Source: Candidatus Marinamargulisbacteria bacterium SCGC AG-343-D04 (GTDB taxonomy: Bacteria > Margulisbacteria > Marinamargulisbacteria > GCA-2716485 > GCA-002719695). From it: DNA of 37,786 bases. The notes below the pieces were generated by a model, which was given only the letters and a program-made list of their open reading frames with translations, was not told where the DNA came from and did no database searches. Of the stretch, positions 23,270-30,771 are shown one piece after another. The stretch covers positions 1 through 37,786 of the forward strand of contig QFBQ01000012.1 of NCBI GenBank assembly GCA_003265885.1, read 5' to 3'. Each line of letters starts with the position of its first letter. Position 1 is the stretch's first letter. The position numbers and the translations under genes are program-made.

Positions 23270-24364
23270 GTGATTACACAAACGTTAAATAAACAGGAGG
23301 CTGCTACATTGTCTTATTCTGAAATTCAATCCATTTTAGGTGATCAAGGTGATTACTTGTTAAGTCATAGGTGTGAAACTATCAGTCGTGAAAGGCTTCA
23401 TATTCCAGGACCAGATTTTGTTGATCGTATATTTTTGCAATCAGATCGGAACAACAGAGTGTTGTCAAATTTGCAGACTCTTTATAATTCTGGACGTTTG
23501 TCTGGAACGGGATATCTTTCGATTCTTCCTGTTGATCAAGGAATAGAACACTCTGCAGGAGCTTCTTTTGCTCCTAATCCAGACTATTTTGACCCTGAAA
23601 ATATTGTTAAATTAGCTATTGAAGGTGGGTGTAACGGAGTGGCGTCTACATTGGGTGTTTTGGGATCTGTTTCTCGAAAGTATGCTCATAAAATTCCTTT
23701 TATTTTAAAAATTAATCATAATGAATTTTTATCTTATCCAAACACCTTTGATCAAATTTCTTTTGCCTCTATTGATCAAGCGTATGAGATGGGATGTGTC
23801 GCTATCGGAGCGACTATATATTTCGGTTCAGAACAATCTGAACGTCAAATTCAAGAAGTATCTGCAGCTTTTGAGTATGCACATCAAAAAGGCTTGGCTA
23901 CTATTTTATGGTGTTATTTACGTAATAGTGGCTTCAAAAAAGATGGGGTTGATTATCATACTTCGACAGACCTAACTGGCCAAGCGAATCATTTAGGGGT
24001 GACGATTGGAGCTGATATTATCAAGCAAAAGCTACCTACTTGTAATGGAGGGTTTAAAGAACTTAATTTTGGAAAAACACATGAAAAAGTTTATTCTGAG
24101 TTGACTACGGACCACCCTATTGATTTAACGCGATATCAAGTTGCAAATAATTATATGGGGCGTATGGGGTTAATTAACTCAGGAGGGCCTTCTGGCTCTA
24201 ATGATTTGCAAGATGCCGTAGCTACTGCGGTTATTAATAAACGTGCTGGTGGAATGGGGCTGATATCAGGTCGTAAATCGTTTCAAAAGCCTTTGAAAGA
24301 AGGGATTCAATTATTAAATGCAATTCAGGATGTTTATTTGTGCCAGGATATTGATTTTGCATAA
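23270..24364 (+). CDS. fbaB: Class I fructose-bisphosphate aldolase (DhnA/FbaB type)
   Basis: Schiff-base aldolase interconverting fructose 1,6-bisphosphate and triose phosphates in glycolysis or gluconeogenesis. The 364 residues match the archaeal-type/DhnA family: LPVDQGIEHS (about 85-94), the conserved ILKINHNEF (about 144-152), GATIYFGS (about 179-186), and the Schiff-base Lys252 in Ala-Asp-Ile-Ile-Lys. The start is GTG with AAAGGAGA well placed; no in-frame ATG is close. The A-type Fe-S carrier follows after 47 bases on the same strand. Confidence 0.93.
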   Translation: MITQTLNKQEAATLSYSEIQSILGDQGDYLLSHRCETISRERLHIPGPDFVDRIFLQSDRNNRVLSNLQTLYNSGRLSGTGYLSILPVDQGIEHSAGASFAPNPDYFDPENIVKLAIEGGCNGVASTLGVLGSVSRKYAHKIPFILKINHNEFLSYPNTFDQISFASIDQAYEMGCVAIGATIYFGSEQSERQIQEVSAAFEYAHQKGLATILWCYLRNSGFKKDGVDYHTSTDLTGQANHLGVTIGADIIKQKLPTCNGGFKELNFGKTHEKVYSELTTDHPIDLTRYQVANNYMGRMGLINSGGPSGSNDLQDAVATAVINKRAGGMGLISGRKSFQKPLKEGIQLLNAIQDVYLCQDIDFA

Positions 24365-24411
24365 ATGTTATTTTTTTATCGTAAAAGGGAATACTAATAA
24401 TAGGGTGACTT

Positions 24412-24828
24412 ATGTCTGATTGTGGTGATGTTAAGAAAGTTTTTGTTCCTTCAAAGAAGGAGGATGCTAAGCAGTTAAAAGCTATCTCAGGTATAGAGAT
24501 TTCTGATGTCGCGGCAGAAAAAATTAAGTTTTTTGTGCAAAGTGACAAAAAGAACCCAAATGAATATGGTCTTAGAGTGTCTGTAGTGAAAGATGGCTGT
24601 TCTGGGAACTCTTATACGATGGAATTGGGATGTTTAGCTGATGCTGAAGAGAATGGAGATAAAGTATTTAAAAAAGATGATGCGATTGTGATTGTAGATA
24701 AACTAAGTTATATGTTTGTTATGGGATCTATGCTTGATTATGAGCAAACATTGTTGGCTTCTGGTTTTCAATTGGTTAATCCAAATGTCAAAAGATCTTG
24801 TTCGTGTGGGAGTTCTTTTTCTGTTTAG
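24412..24828 (+). CDS. A-type iron-sulfur carrier (HesB/IscA/ErpA family)
   Basis: Fe-S cluster carrier or scaffold. The core domain (about 28-138) has the three ligand cysteines: Cys63 in DGCSGNSY and the C-terminal Cys130-Ser-Cys132-Gly-Ser-Ser-Phe. The canonical ending is CGCGxSF, so the Gly between the cysteines is Ser here. An N-terminal Lys-rich extension of about 25 residues with Cys4 is unusual for the family. AGGGTGA precedes the ATG. No iscS, iscU or suf gene is in the window; the CGFS glutaredoxin and BolA at 18.6-19.2 kb are natural partners. Confidence 0.92.
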   Translation: MSDCGDVKKVFVPSKKEDAKQLKAISGIEISDVAAEKIKFFVQSDKKNPNEYGLRVSVVKDGCSGNSYTMELGCLADAEENGDKVFKKDDAIVIVDKLSYMFVMGSMLDYEQTLLASGFQLVNPNVKRSCSCGSSFSV

Positions 24829-24837
24829 TTTTTTTGA

Positions 24838-26253
24838 ATGATTTTTGATCATATTCATTTGGTGTTTTTGGTAGCGTTAAAGCAGGAGGTTCCTGATAAC
24901 TTTGAAGGGGCTATTCCAACGGTATCATTAAAAGCCTTAAAATCTCAGGACTTCAGGCGACTTACAGAATCTCAGAATTCTATGTTATGTATTGTAACAG
25001 GTGTTGGGAAGATCAATATTCAAGATGCCGTGTTGTGGGTTTCAACAAATCTGTCTCCTTTGATGGTCATTAATTTTGGGTTGGCAGGTAGTAGGCACTA
25101 TCATAGTGGAGATTTAGTGATGCCCACGTCTGTTTCGTATAAAAGCAATCGGCATCCCCTACTCTTTTCTAAATTTCCTTTTCATTCTTCTGCTCATGTT
25201 ATATCTGGGGATAATTGTGAAACAGTGGATGATGTATCTTCGATTTCAGAATCCTCTCTTGTAGATATGGAGAGTTATTGGGTGGTGGAAAGCTGTTTAA
25301 GATATGATCTTCCTGTTTATATTCTTAAATGTGTTTCAGATTCTAATTCTAATGATGCGGAATTTGAGTTCCAACAAAATCTTGCAAAATGTAGTCGTAT
25401 GTTAGAGTCTTGTTTTGAGTCTTTGCTTAATCCTAAACCTTGTTCCATTTCAGTGATTATCCCGACCTTTAATCGATATTCAACCTTGAAACGAGCCATT
25501 GATTCTGTTTTAAAGCAAACAAAAGAGTCTGAATGTATTGTCGTTGATGATGCTTCTACAGATGATACTAAAAGTTTAGTAAAAAACTATGACGAAAGCC
25601 TAGTTAGGTATGTGGCTTTGTCTGAAAATAAAGGTGTTTCTTATGCTAGAAATTGCGGGGTTCAGGCGGCTACTGGAAACTGGATTGCATTTCTAGACTC
25701 GGATGATGAATGGTTACCTAAAAAGCTTGAACATCACCTGTCATTTTTAGATGCTCACCCCTATTATCACATTTTACAATGCGAAGAACAGTGGGTTAGA
25801 CATGGAAAACATTTTAATAAAAAGAAGTATCACCAAAAACGAGAAGGGTTTATTTTTGATTCTTGTTTAGAAAGATGTATGATTTCTCCTTCTGCAGTTT
25901 TTTTTAGAAAATCATTTTTTTTAGATTACGGTGGTTTTGACGAGTCTTTAGAAGTCTGTGAAGATTATGATTTATGGTTAAAAATGAGTCGAGATGTTCC
26001 TGTAGGTTTGCATAGCGATGTTGATTTAATAAAGTATGGAGGTCATTCGGATCAATTGTCTGCATCCAGCCCTGTAATGGATAGGTTTCGGGTTAAAAGT
26101 TTGGCTGAACAGTATTATCATGAAACGCATATGAATGTTAAGAAAAAAATTAGATCTGTTTTAGAAAAAAAACTTTCTATTTTGATATCAGGCGCAAAAA
26201 AAAGAGGTCAAGAGACCTCTTATTATGAAAAAATATTTAAGTCTCTTGATTAG
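24838..26253 (+). CDS. Nucleosidase-glycosyltransferase family 2 fusion protein
   Basis: Two enzymes in one chain of 471 residues. Residues about 6-190 resemble MTA/SAH nucleosidases and PNP_UDP_1 phosphorylases, with matching active-site positions: Glu17 (ALKQEV), a GLAG loop (NFGLAG, about 79-84), Met144-Glu145 (VDMES) and Asp168 (CVSD). Residues about 203-440 are a GT-A family 2 glycosyltransferase: SVIIPTFNR (205-213), VDDASTDDT, DSDDEW (287-292) as the metal-binding DXD, and a later ED pair (CEDYDLWLK). There is no membrane segment. It follows the Fe-S carrier after 9 bases without a ribosome site, and overlaps ispG by 17 bases tail to tail. The sugar acceptor and nucleoside are unknown. 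Confidence 0.85.
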   Translation: MIFDHIHLVFLVALKQEVPDNFEGAIPTVSLKALKSQDFRRLTESQNSMLCIVTGVGKINIQDAVLWVSTNLSPLMVINFGLAGSRHYHSGDLVMPTSVSYKSNRHPLLFSKFPFHSSAHVISGDNCETVDDVSSISESSLVDMESYWVVESCLRYDLPVYILKCVSDSNSNDAEFEFQQNLAKCSRMLESCFESLLNPKPCSISVIIPTFNRYSTLKRAIDSVLKQTKESECIVVDDASTDDTKSLVKNYDESLVRYVALSENKGVSYARNCGVQAATGNWIAFLDSDDEWLPKKLEHHLSFLDAHPYYHILQCEEQWVRHGKHFNKKKYHQKREGFIFDSCLERCMISPSAVFFRKSFFLDYGGFDESLEVCEDYDLWLKMSRDVPVGLHSDVDLIKYGGHSDQLSASSPVMDRFRVKSLAEQYYHETHMNVKKKIRSVLEKKLSILISGAKKRGQETSYYEKIFKSLD

Positions 26254-27475
26254 CAAGAACTGTTTTTTGTGCGTATTTTTTTGATATATAATTTTCAAGA
26301 ATAGCAATAAACTCTTCTGTAATATTGTCACCTTTAAGAGTTGTACTTAGTTCTCCATCAATATATACAGGAGCTACGGGAGTTTCTCTAATTCCTGGTA
26401 AACTTATTCCTATATTGGCATACTTGCTTTCACCAGGGCCATTTACAACACAACCCATTACTGCAATTTTTAATTTTTCTACACCAGGAAATCTGGGTTT
26501 CCATTCATTTAGTTTTTGAGTAATATGCGCATTAACATCATTAGCTAGGTGAATAAAATAATCACTGTCTGTTCGTCCACATCCTGGACAACTGGTTATA
26601 CTTGGTTTGAAATGTCGAAAATTCATGCTTTGTAATAAGTTCGTACATACTTCTACTTCTCTTGCACGTGAAATGCCTGGTTCTGGTGTTAAGGATACCC
26701 TAAGTGTATCTCCTATGCCTTGTTGAAGTAGGATAGATAAGGCCGCGGCACTAGATGTGATGCCTTTTACTCCATTTCCAGCTTCAGTTAACCCTAGATG
26801 AAGGGCAATGTCTGTTTTCTGAGCAAGGGATTCATAGGCTTTCACCATATCTTGTAGTTCAGACATTTTTACACTAACGATTATTTTGTTTTCAGAAACC
26901 CCATGTTTGATGGCATAATCTATACTGCTTAATGCACTTTCTACCATTGTATCTATCATGACATCATTGAATGATTTTGGTTTCGAGGATGAGGCATTGC
27001 TATCCATGTTTTTTGTAAATAAATCCTGATCTATAGATCCCCAATTGACTCCTATTCGAATCGCTTTATCATAGTTTTTTGCGACGTTCAGCATTGTTAG
27101 AAAGTTTTCGTCTTTTTTTTCTCCTTTTCCAACGTTGCCAGGATTAATTCTGTATTTTGATAGAAGTTCGGCTGTTTTTGGGTATTTTTGGAGTAATATA
27201 TGGCCATTATAGTGAAAATCTCCAATAATAGGAGTTTGATACCCTCTTTTTCTTAGTTCTGTAATAATTTCAGGAACAGCGGCTGCAGCTTCATGGTCAT
27301 TTACAGTAATCCTAACGAGTTCAGAGCCTGCATCTGCCAGTTCTTGTATCTGAGTTAAGGTTTCATCTATGTTTTTTGTGACGGTGTTGGTCATGGATTG
27401 GATAACTATTGGATGCTCGGACCCTATATTAATATGATCTATTTGAACAGTATTAGACCTTTTTCTATTATTCAT
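26237..27475 (-). CDS. ispG: 4-hydroxy-3-methylbut-2-enyl diphosphate synthase IspG
   Basis: Penultimate step of the MEP isoprenoid pathway, a [4Fe-4S] enzyme reducing MEcPP to HMBPP. The 412 residues have the TIM-barrel start (IVIQSMTNT), the barrel end SLTPEP, and the cluster ligands Cys296-Pro-Gly-Cys299 and Cys342, with Glu349 in NGPGE as fourth ligand. A polar insert of about 20 residues (150-170) makes it longer than the E. coli protein (about 372) but like the longer alphaproteobacterial forms. The start is fixed by a promoter ending 7 bases upstream (27483-27511). Confidence 0.96.
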   Translation of the reverse strand: MNNRKRSNTVQIDHINIGSEHPIVIQSMTNTVTKNIDETLTQIQELADAGSELVRITVNDHEAAAAVPEIITELRKRGYQTPIIGDFHYNGHILLQKYPKTAELLSKYRINPGNVGKGEKKDENFLTMLNVAKNYDKAIRIGVNWGSIDQDLFTKNMDSNASSSKPKSFNDVMIDTMVESALSSIDYAIKHGVSENKIIVSVKMSELQDMVKAYESLAQKTDIALHLGLTEAGNGVKGITSSAAALSILLQQGIGDTLRVSLTPEPGISRAREVEVCTNLLQSMNFRHFKPSITSCPGCGRTDSDYFIHLANDVNAHITQKLNEWKPRFPGVEKLKIAVMGCVVNGPGESKYANIGISLPGIRETPVAPVYIDGELSTTLKGDNITEEFIAILENYISKKYAQKTVLANQET

Positions 27476-27482
27476 ATCTTTG

Positions 27483-27511
27483 ATTCTCTGATACTGCTAT
27501 TGGATTGTCAA
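27483..27511 (-). promoter_or_regulatory. ispG promoter, leaderless configuration
   Basis: Minus strand: a perfect -35 TTGACA (27506-27511), a 17-base spacer, and -10 GAGAAT (27483-27488), then 7 bases to the ispG ATG. No Shine-Dalgarno lies before the start. Confidence 0.6.
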
Positions 27512-27562
27512 TGTCTTGAATAGAGTGTTAATTTTATGTATTCTGTTTTTTCGATACATTTT

Positions 27563-27591
27563 TTGCTTTAATTTATCGTATTTCTTATATA
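27563..27591 (+). promoter_or_regulatory. Promoter of the small protein gene, possibly also serving trpEG
   Basis: -35 TTGCTT (27563-27568), a 17-base spacer, and -10 TATATA (27586-27591). Predicted start near 27598, giving about 7 bases of leader to the ATG at 27605. Confidence 0.45.
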
Positions 27592-27604
27592 GAAGAGGTT
27601 GAAA

Positions 27605-27781
27605 ATGACAAATAAAGCTCAAAAAAATGAGAATTCTGAGGTTCATGTTTCAAAATTTGCAAGTAAAGATAAATTTTTTGGACTTGCAATGAAAGATCAA
27701 TCTATGATGTCTAAGGCATTAAATGTTGGGAAAGAAACATCTAAGCTTTCTGATATTATTAGAAAGCAGAAACAGAAATAA
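27605..27781 (+). CDS. Small lysine-rich protein of 58 residues, unrecognised
   Basis: No family recognised. It is highly charged (Lys, Glu, Asp, Ser), has no Cys, no Trp and no membrane segment, and has three Met in a short central stretch (Ala-Met-Lys ... Ser-Met-Met). The frame can be extended two codons to a TTG at 27599; the ATG at 27605 is preferred. A sound promoter precedes it and a GAAGAGG lies just upstream, so expression is likely. It stands 65 bases before trpE but contains no Trp codons, so it is not a leader peptide. A small nucleic-acid-binding or regulatory protein is possible. Confidence 0.55.
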   Translation: MTNKAQKNENSEVHVSKFASKDKFFGLAMKDQSMMSKALNVGKETSKLSDIIRKQKQK

Positions 27782-27846
27782 TGTTTAGATACCTATTCTC
27801 ACAGTGCTTGAAGTGATAAACTATATAAAAATACCAAAGGGAGTTT

Positions 27847-29337
27847 TTGTTGGTTTTATCATTTAAAGAGTTTTTATCGCTATCCCAGACGTATAATGTT
27901 ATTCCCCTATTTGAAGACTATGTCTATGATGCCCATACGGCCTTAACTGCGTTTAGTCAATTTAAGGATCAAGATTCGTTTGTGTTTTTAGAAGGGGTGT
28001 CTATTCATGAACATCATGGACGTTATTCGTATTTAGCTATTTCTCCTCATTGTGAAGTGAATGTGTTCGAATCTCATTATAATGTTATTAAAGATGCTGT
28101 TTCTACACGACATTCTGGGGGTGTTTATGATGCTTTAAATAATCTGTTGGATTTTTATTCTTATCCTGAAACTTTGCCTGATTTTTATTCTGGTATTTTA
28201 GGTAACTTAACGTATGAGTCTGTGATACATCTTGAATCTATTTCTTTGCCTTCAACACGTGCACTGGATACACCTTATGCATCGTTGATGATTCCTAAGA
28301 CCTTGCTCATTTTTGATAAACTCTATCATACCTTAACTATTTCACGCTCTGTATTTATTGAGGATAAGAACGTATCAGAAAAAGAGTTGGAGCATCTATA
28401 TAATGAGGCTTTAAATGACATTATGAGTGTTAAAGCTAAGTGTGAATCCCCTAAAATGATAGAGCCCGTATTTTTGTTTAATTCGGTTCATAATTATCAA
28501 GAATTAAAGTATGAGTGTAATATCGATAAGCCTAGTTTTCTAGGTCAGGTGGAACGTTGTAAACGTTATATTGAAGATGGTGATATTTTTCAGATTCAAG
28601 TTTCTCGAAGAGCATCTATTCCTTATGAAAAAGACCCTTTTTTACTATATCGGTATTTGCGAAATTTTAACCCTTCTCCCCTCTTGTTTTATTTGAAATT
28701 ATCGGGATCTTCTTTAGTGGGAGCTTCTCCAGAAATTTTGGTTAATGTAGAAAATAATAAGATGTCGATTAGGCCTATAGCAGGGACACGAAAAAGATAT
28801 TCAAAAGATAAGACAGAGGATGAAATTATTAATGAACTTGTAACAGACCCTAAAGAAAAAGCTGAACATATAATGTTAGTGGATTTAGCAAGAAATGATG
28901 TGGGTCGTGCTTGTGACATTGACTCTGTCAATGTGAACGAGCTCATGATTACAGAAAAATATGCTCATGTCATTCATATGGTGTCAGATGTGAGTGGAAC
29001 CTTGAAATCAACATGTAATGCAGTGGATGCATTGAAATATGGTTTTCCTGCAGGAACGGTTACCGGTGCTCCAAAGATAAGAGCTATGGAAATTATTTCA
29101 GAGTGCGAGATGATGCATCGTGAATTTTATTCTGGAGGTATTGTGTTTTTTGACTTTAAAAATAATTTAAAATCTGCGCTTACTATACGTTCGATTTTAG
29201 TAAAGGATAAGATGGCTTATACGCAGGCTGCGGCGGGTGTTGTTGCTGACTCTATTCCTGAAATGGAATTTAAGGAAACCGAAAATAAAATGAGAAGCTG
29301 TTTATCTGCTATGGTGCAATGTGGAGAATCTGAATGA
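27847..29337 (+). CDS. trpE: Anthranilate synthase component I TrpE
   Basis: Chorismate-using subunit that makes anthranilate for tryptophan. The 496 residues have an N-terminal feedback-type domain (about 15-60, PLFEDYVYDAHTALTAF) and the chorismate-binding domain (about 230-490) with FPAGTVTGAPKIRAMEII. The decisive motif is Pro-Ile-Ala312-Gly-Thr: anthranilate synthases have Ala here whereas PabB has the catalytic Lys (PIKGT). The start is TTG with AAAGGGAG upstream. It overlaps trpG by 4 bases (ATGA). No other trp gene follows, so the rest of the pathway lies elsewhere or trpG is shared with folate synthesis. Confidence 0.95.
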   Translation: MLVLSFKEFLSLSQTYNVIPLFEDYVYDAHTALTAFSQFKDQDSFVFLEGVSIHEHHGRYSYLAISPHCEVNVFESHYNVIKDAVSTRHSGGVYDALNNLLDFYSYPETLPDFYSGILGNLTYESVIHLESISLPSTRALDTPYASLMIPKTLLIFDKLYHTLTISRSVFIEDKNVSEKELEHLYNEALNDIMSVKAKCESPKMIEPVFLFNSVHNYQELKYECNIDKPSFLGQVERCKRYIEDGDIFQIQVSRRASIPYEKDPFLLYRYLRNFNPSPLLFYLKLSGSSLVGASPEILVNVENNKMSIRPIAGTRKRYSKDKTEDEIINELVTDPKEKAEHIMLVDLARNDVGRACDIDSVNVNELMITEKYAHVIHMVSDVSGTLKSTCNAVDALKYGFPAGTVTGAPKIRAMEIISECEMMHREFYSGGIVFFDFKNNLKSALTIRSILVKDKMAYTQAAAGVVADSIPEMEFKETENKMRSCLSAMVQCGESE

Positions 29338-29903
29338 TTTTAATGATTGATAATTACGATTCATTTACCTATAACCTTGTAGATTACTGTGGGAAAATAT
29401 CTGATTTACCTATCGAGGTTTTTCGTAATGATAAGATTTCTATATCTGAAATTAAGGATAAATCGCCATCTTATATTATCATTTCGCCTGGACCTAAAGA
29501 ACCTAAGGATGCTGGGATTTCTAAGGATGTTGTTTCTGAATTTTCTGGAAAAGTTCCTATTTTGGGAGTGTGTTTGGGGCATCAGTGTATTGGGGAAGTG
29601 TTTGGAGGAAAGACAGTACATGCTAAGCGTCTTATGCATGGAAAGACTTCGTTTATCAATTATGTGGATCATCCCCTGTTTTATGATATTCCGAATCCTT
29701 TTGAAGCAACTCGATATCATTCTTTGGTTATTGAAAAATCCTCTTTTCCTGATGATTTAATTGTGTTGGCTCATTCAGATGATGATGATGAAATTATGGC
29801 GCTTGTTCATAAAGATCACCCAACTTATGGTGTTCAGTTTCATCCAGAATCTATATGTTCTCCAGAAGGTTTAGTGTTGTTGAAAAATTTTTTAAGTCTA
29901 TAA
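29334..29903 (+). CDS. trpG: Anthranilate synthase glutamine amidotransferase TrpG (possibly also PabA)
   Basis: Class I glutaminase that supplies ammonia to TrpE. The 189 residues have the N-terminal IDNYDSFTYNL signature, the oxyanion SPGPKEP, the catalytic Cys80 in GVCLGHQ, and the His-x-Glu pair in FHPES (about 169-173). Alone in the window, it may serve both anthranilate and 4-amino-4-deoxychorismate synthesis, as in Bacillus. It overlaps trpE by 4 bases; the next gene starts 4 bases after its stop, so all three may be one transcript. Confidence 0.95.
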   Translation: MILMIDNYDSFTYNLVDYCGKISDLPIEVFRNDKISISEIKDKSPSYIIISPGPKEPKDAGISKDVVSEFSGKVPILGVCLGHQCIGEVFGGKTVHAKRLMHGKTSFINYVDHPLFYDIPNPFEATRYHSLVIEKSSFPDDLIVLAHSDDDDEIMALVHKDHPTYGVQFHPESICSPEGLVLLKNFLSL

Positions 29904-29907
29904 TCCA

Positions 29908-30771
29908 ATGTTTATGATTAGGAAGTCGTTAATGCGAGCTTACTATGCATTTAGACAACATGTTATATGTGATTATGATGGTGAATTTGGATATGAACTT
30001 ATTTCTGTTCTCCCTTTTGCATATTGGCTGCATACTCAGGGTAAACTAAAACAGAGTATATCTGCCTCAGATACAAAGGCCTATTATTTCTTTTCCAATA
30101 ACCATGTAGAAAAATATGAGAAAAGACGTTATGTCATACCTAAAAAGTTTCCGGTTCATAATATTCATGTTCGTTTTTTAAATACCATGATGTGGACGCC
30201 TCCTCCACTTAAAGACTATTACCAAAATGATGAATGTGTTTTTGATAAACCTTTATTAGTTATTTGTAATAAATATAATTCGGAGTGGGGACATCCTCCT
30301 ATTACGTTTTTATCTAAGCATTGTTTGGAACAGCTTCTTAGCGTGTTAACGCCTCATTATAGTGTGGTGTATTGTCGGCCTTATCATAAGGAATTTGTTG
30401 AAGATAACAGTGAGGTATACAATTTGGATGAACATTCTATGATCAAAGAAAAGTTTCCAGATGTAATGTTTATTCAAGATTTAAAAGAACAGTATCCTCA
30501 GTATTCGTTTAATGAATTACAATGTAGAGTCTTTGCTAATGCGGATCGCTTTATATCTGTTCAAGGAGGATATTCTATTTTATGTTCGTATTTTAAAGGT
30601 GAAAATATTATATATGGAGCACAATCGCCTCTTCGTACAGCCGATGAAATTAAATATAAAGCCTTTAAGCGGTGGTATCATAAATTTTCTGGATCAAAAA
30701 TTACCTATGTTCCTACGTACAAAGATTTATTACATCAAGTTGATAAACAGTATGTTCAGAGCTTGTTTTAA
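29908..30771 (+). CDS. Putative glycosyltransferase-like protein of 287 residues, family unknown
   Basis: I cannot name a family. No signal peptide is clear and no membrane helix is seen; the composition is rich in Tyr, His, Phe and Lys. The N-terminal part has Asp-Gly-Glu-Phe-Gly-Tyr-Glu-Leu (about 24-31), and the C-terminal half has ANADRFISVQGGYSILCSYF (about 211-230), which resembles the donor-site region of GT-B enzymes such as heptosyl- or fucosyltransferases (a D-x-x-I ... G-G pattern). It follows trpG after 4 bases and may be coupled to it, an odd partner. It overlaps miaB by 4 bases tail to tail. Confidence 0.6.
   Translation: MFMIRKSLMRAYYAFRQHVICDYDGEFGYELISVLPFAYWLHTQGKLKQSISASDTKAYYFFSNNHVEKYEKRRYVIPKKFPVHNIHVRFLNTMMWTPPPLKDYYQNDECVFDKPLLVICNKYNSEWGHPPITFLSKHCLEQLLSVLTPHYSVVYCRPYHKEFVEDNSEVYNLDEHSMIKEKFPDVMFIQDLKEQYPQYSFNELQCRVFANADRFISVQGGYSILCSYFKGENIIYGAQSPLRTADEIKYKAFKRWYHKFSGSKITYVPTYKDLLHQVDKQYVQSLF

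Noticed and set aside
27605..27846. Tryptophan leader peptide or attenuator before trpE
   Set aside because: The small protein has no Trp codons, and the 65-base gap shows no clear alternative stems or T-run.
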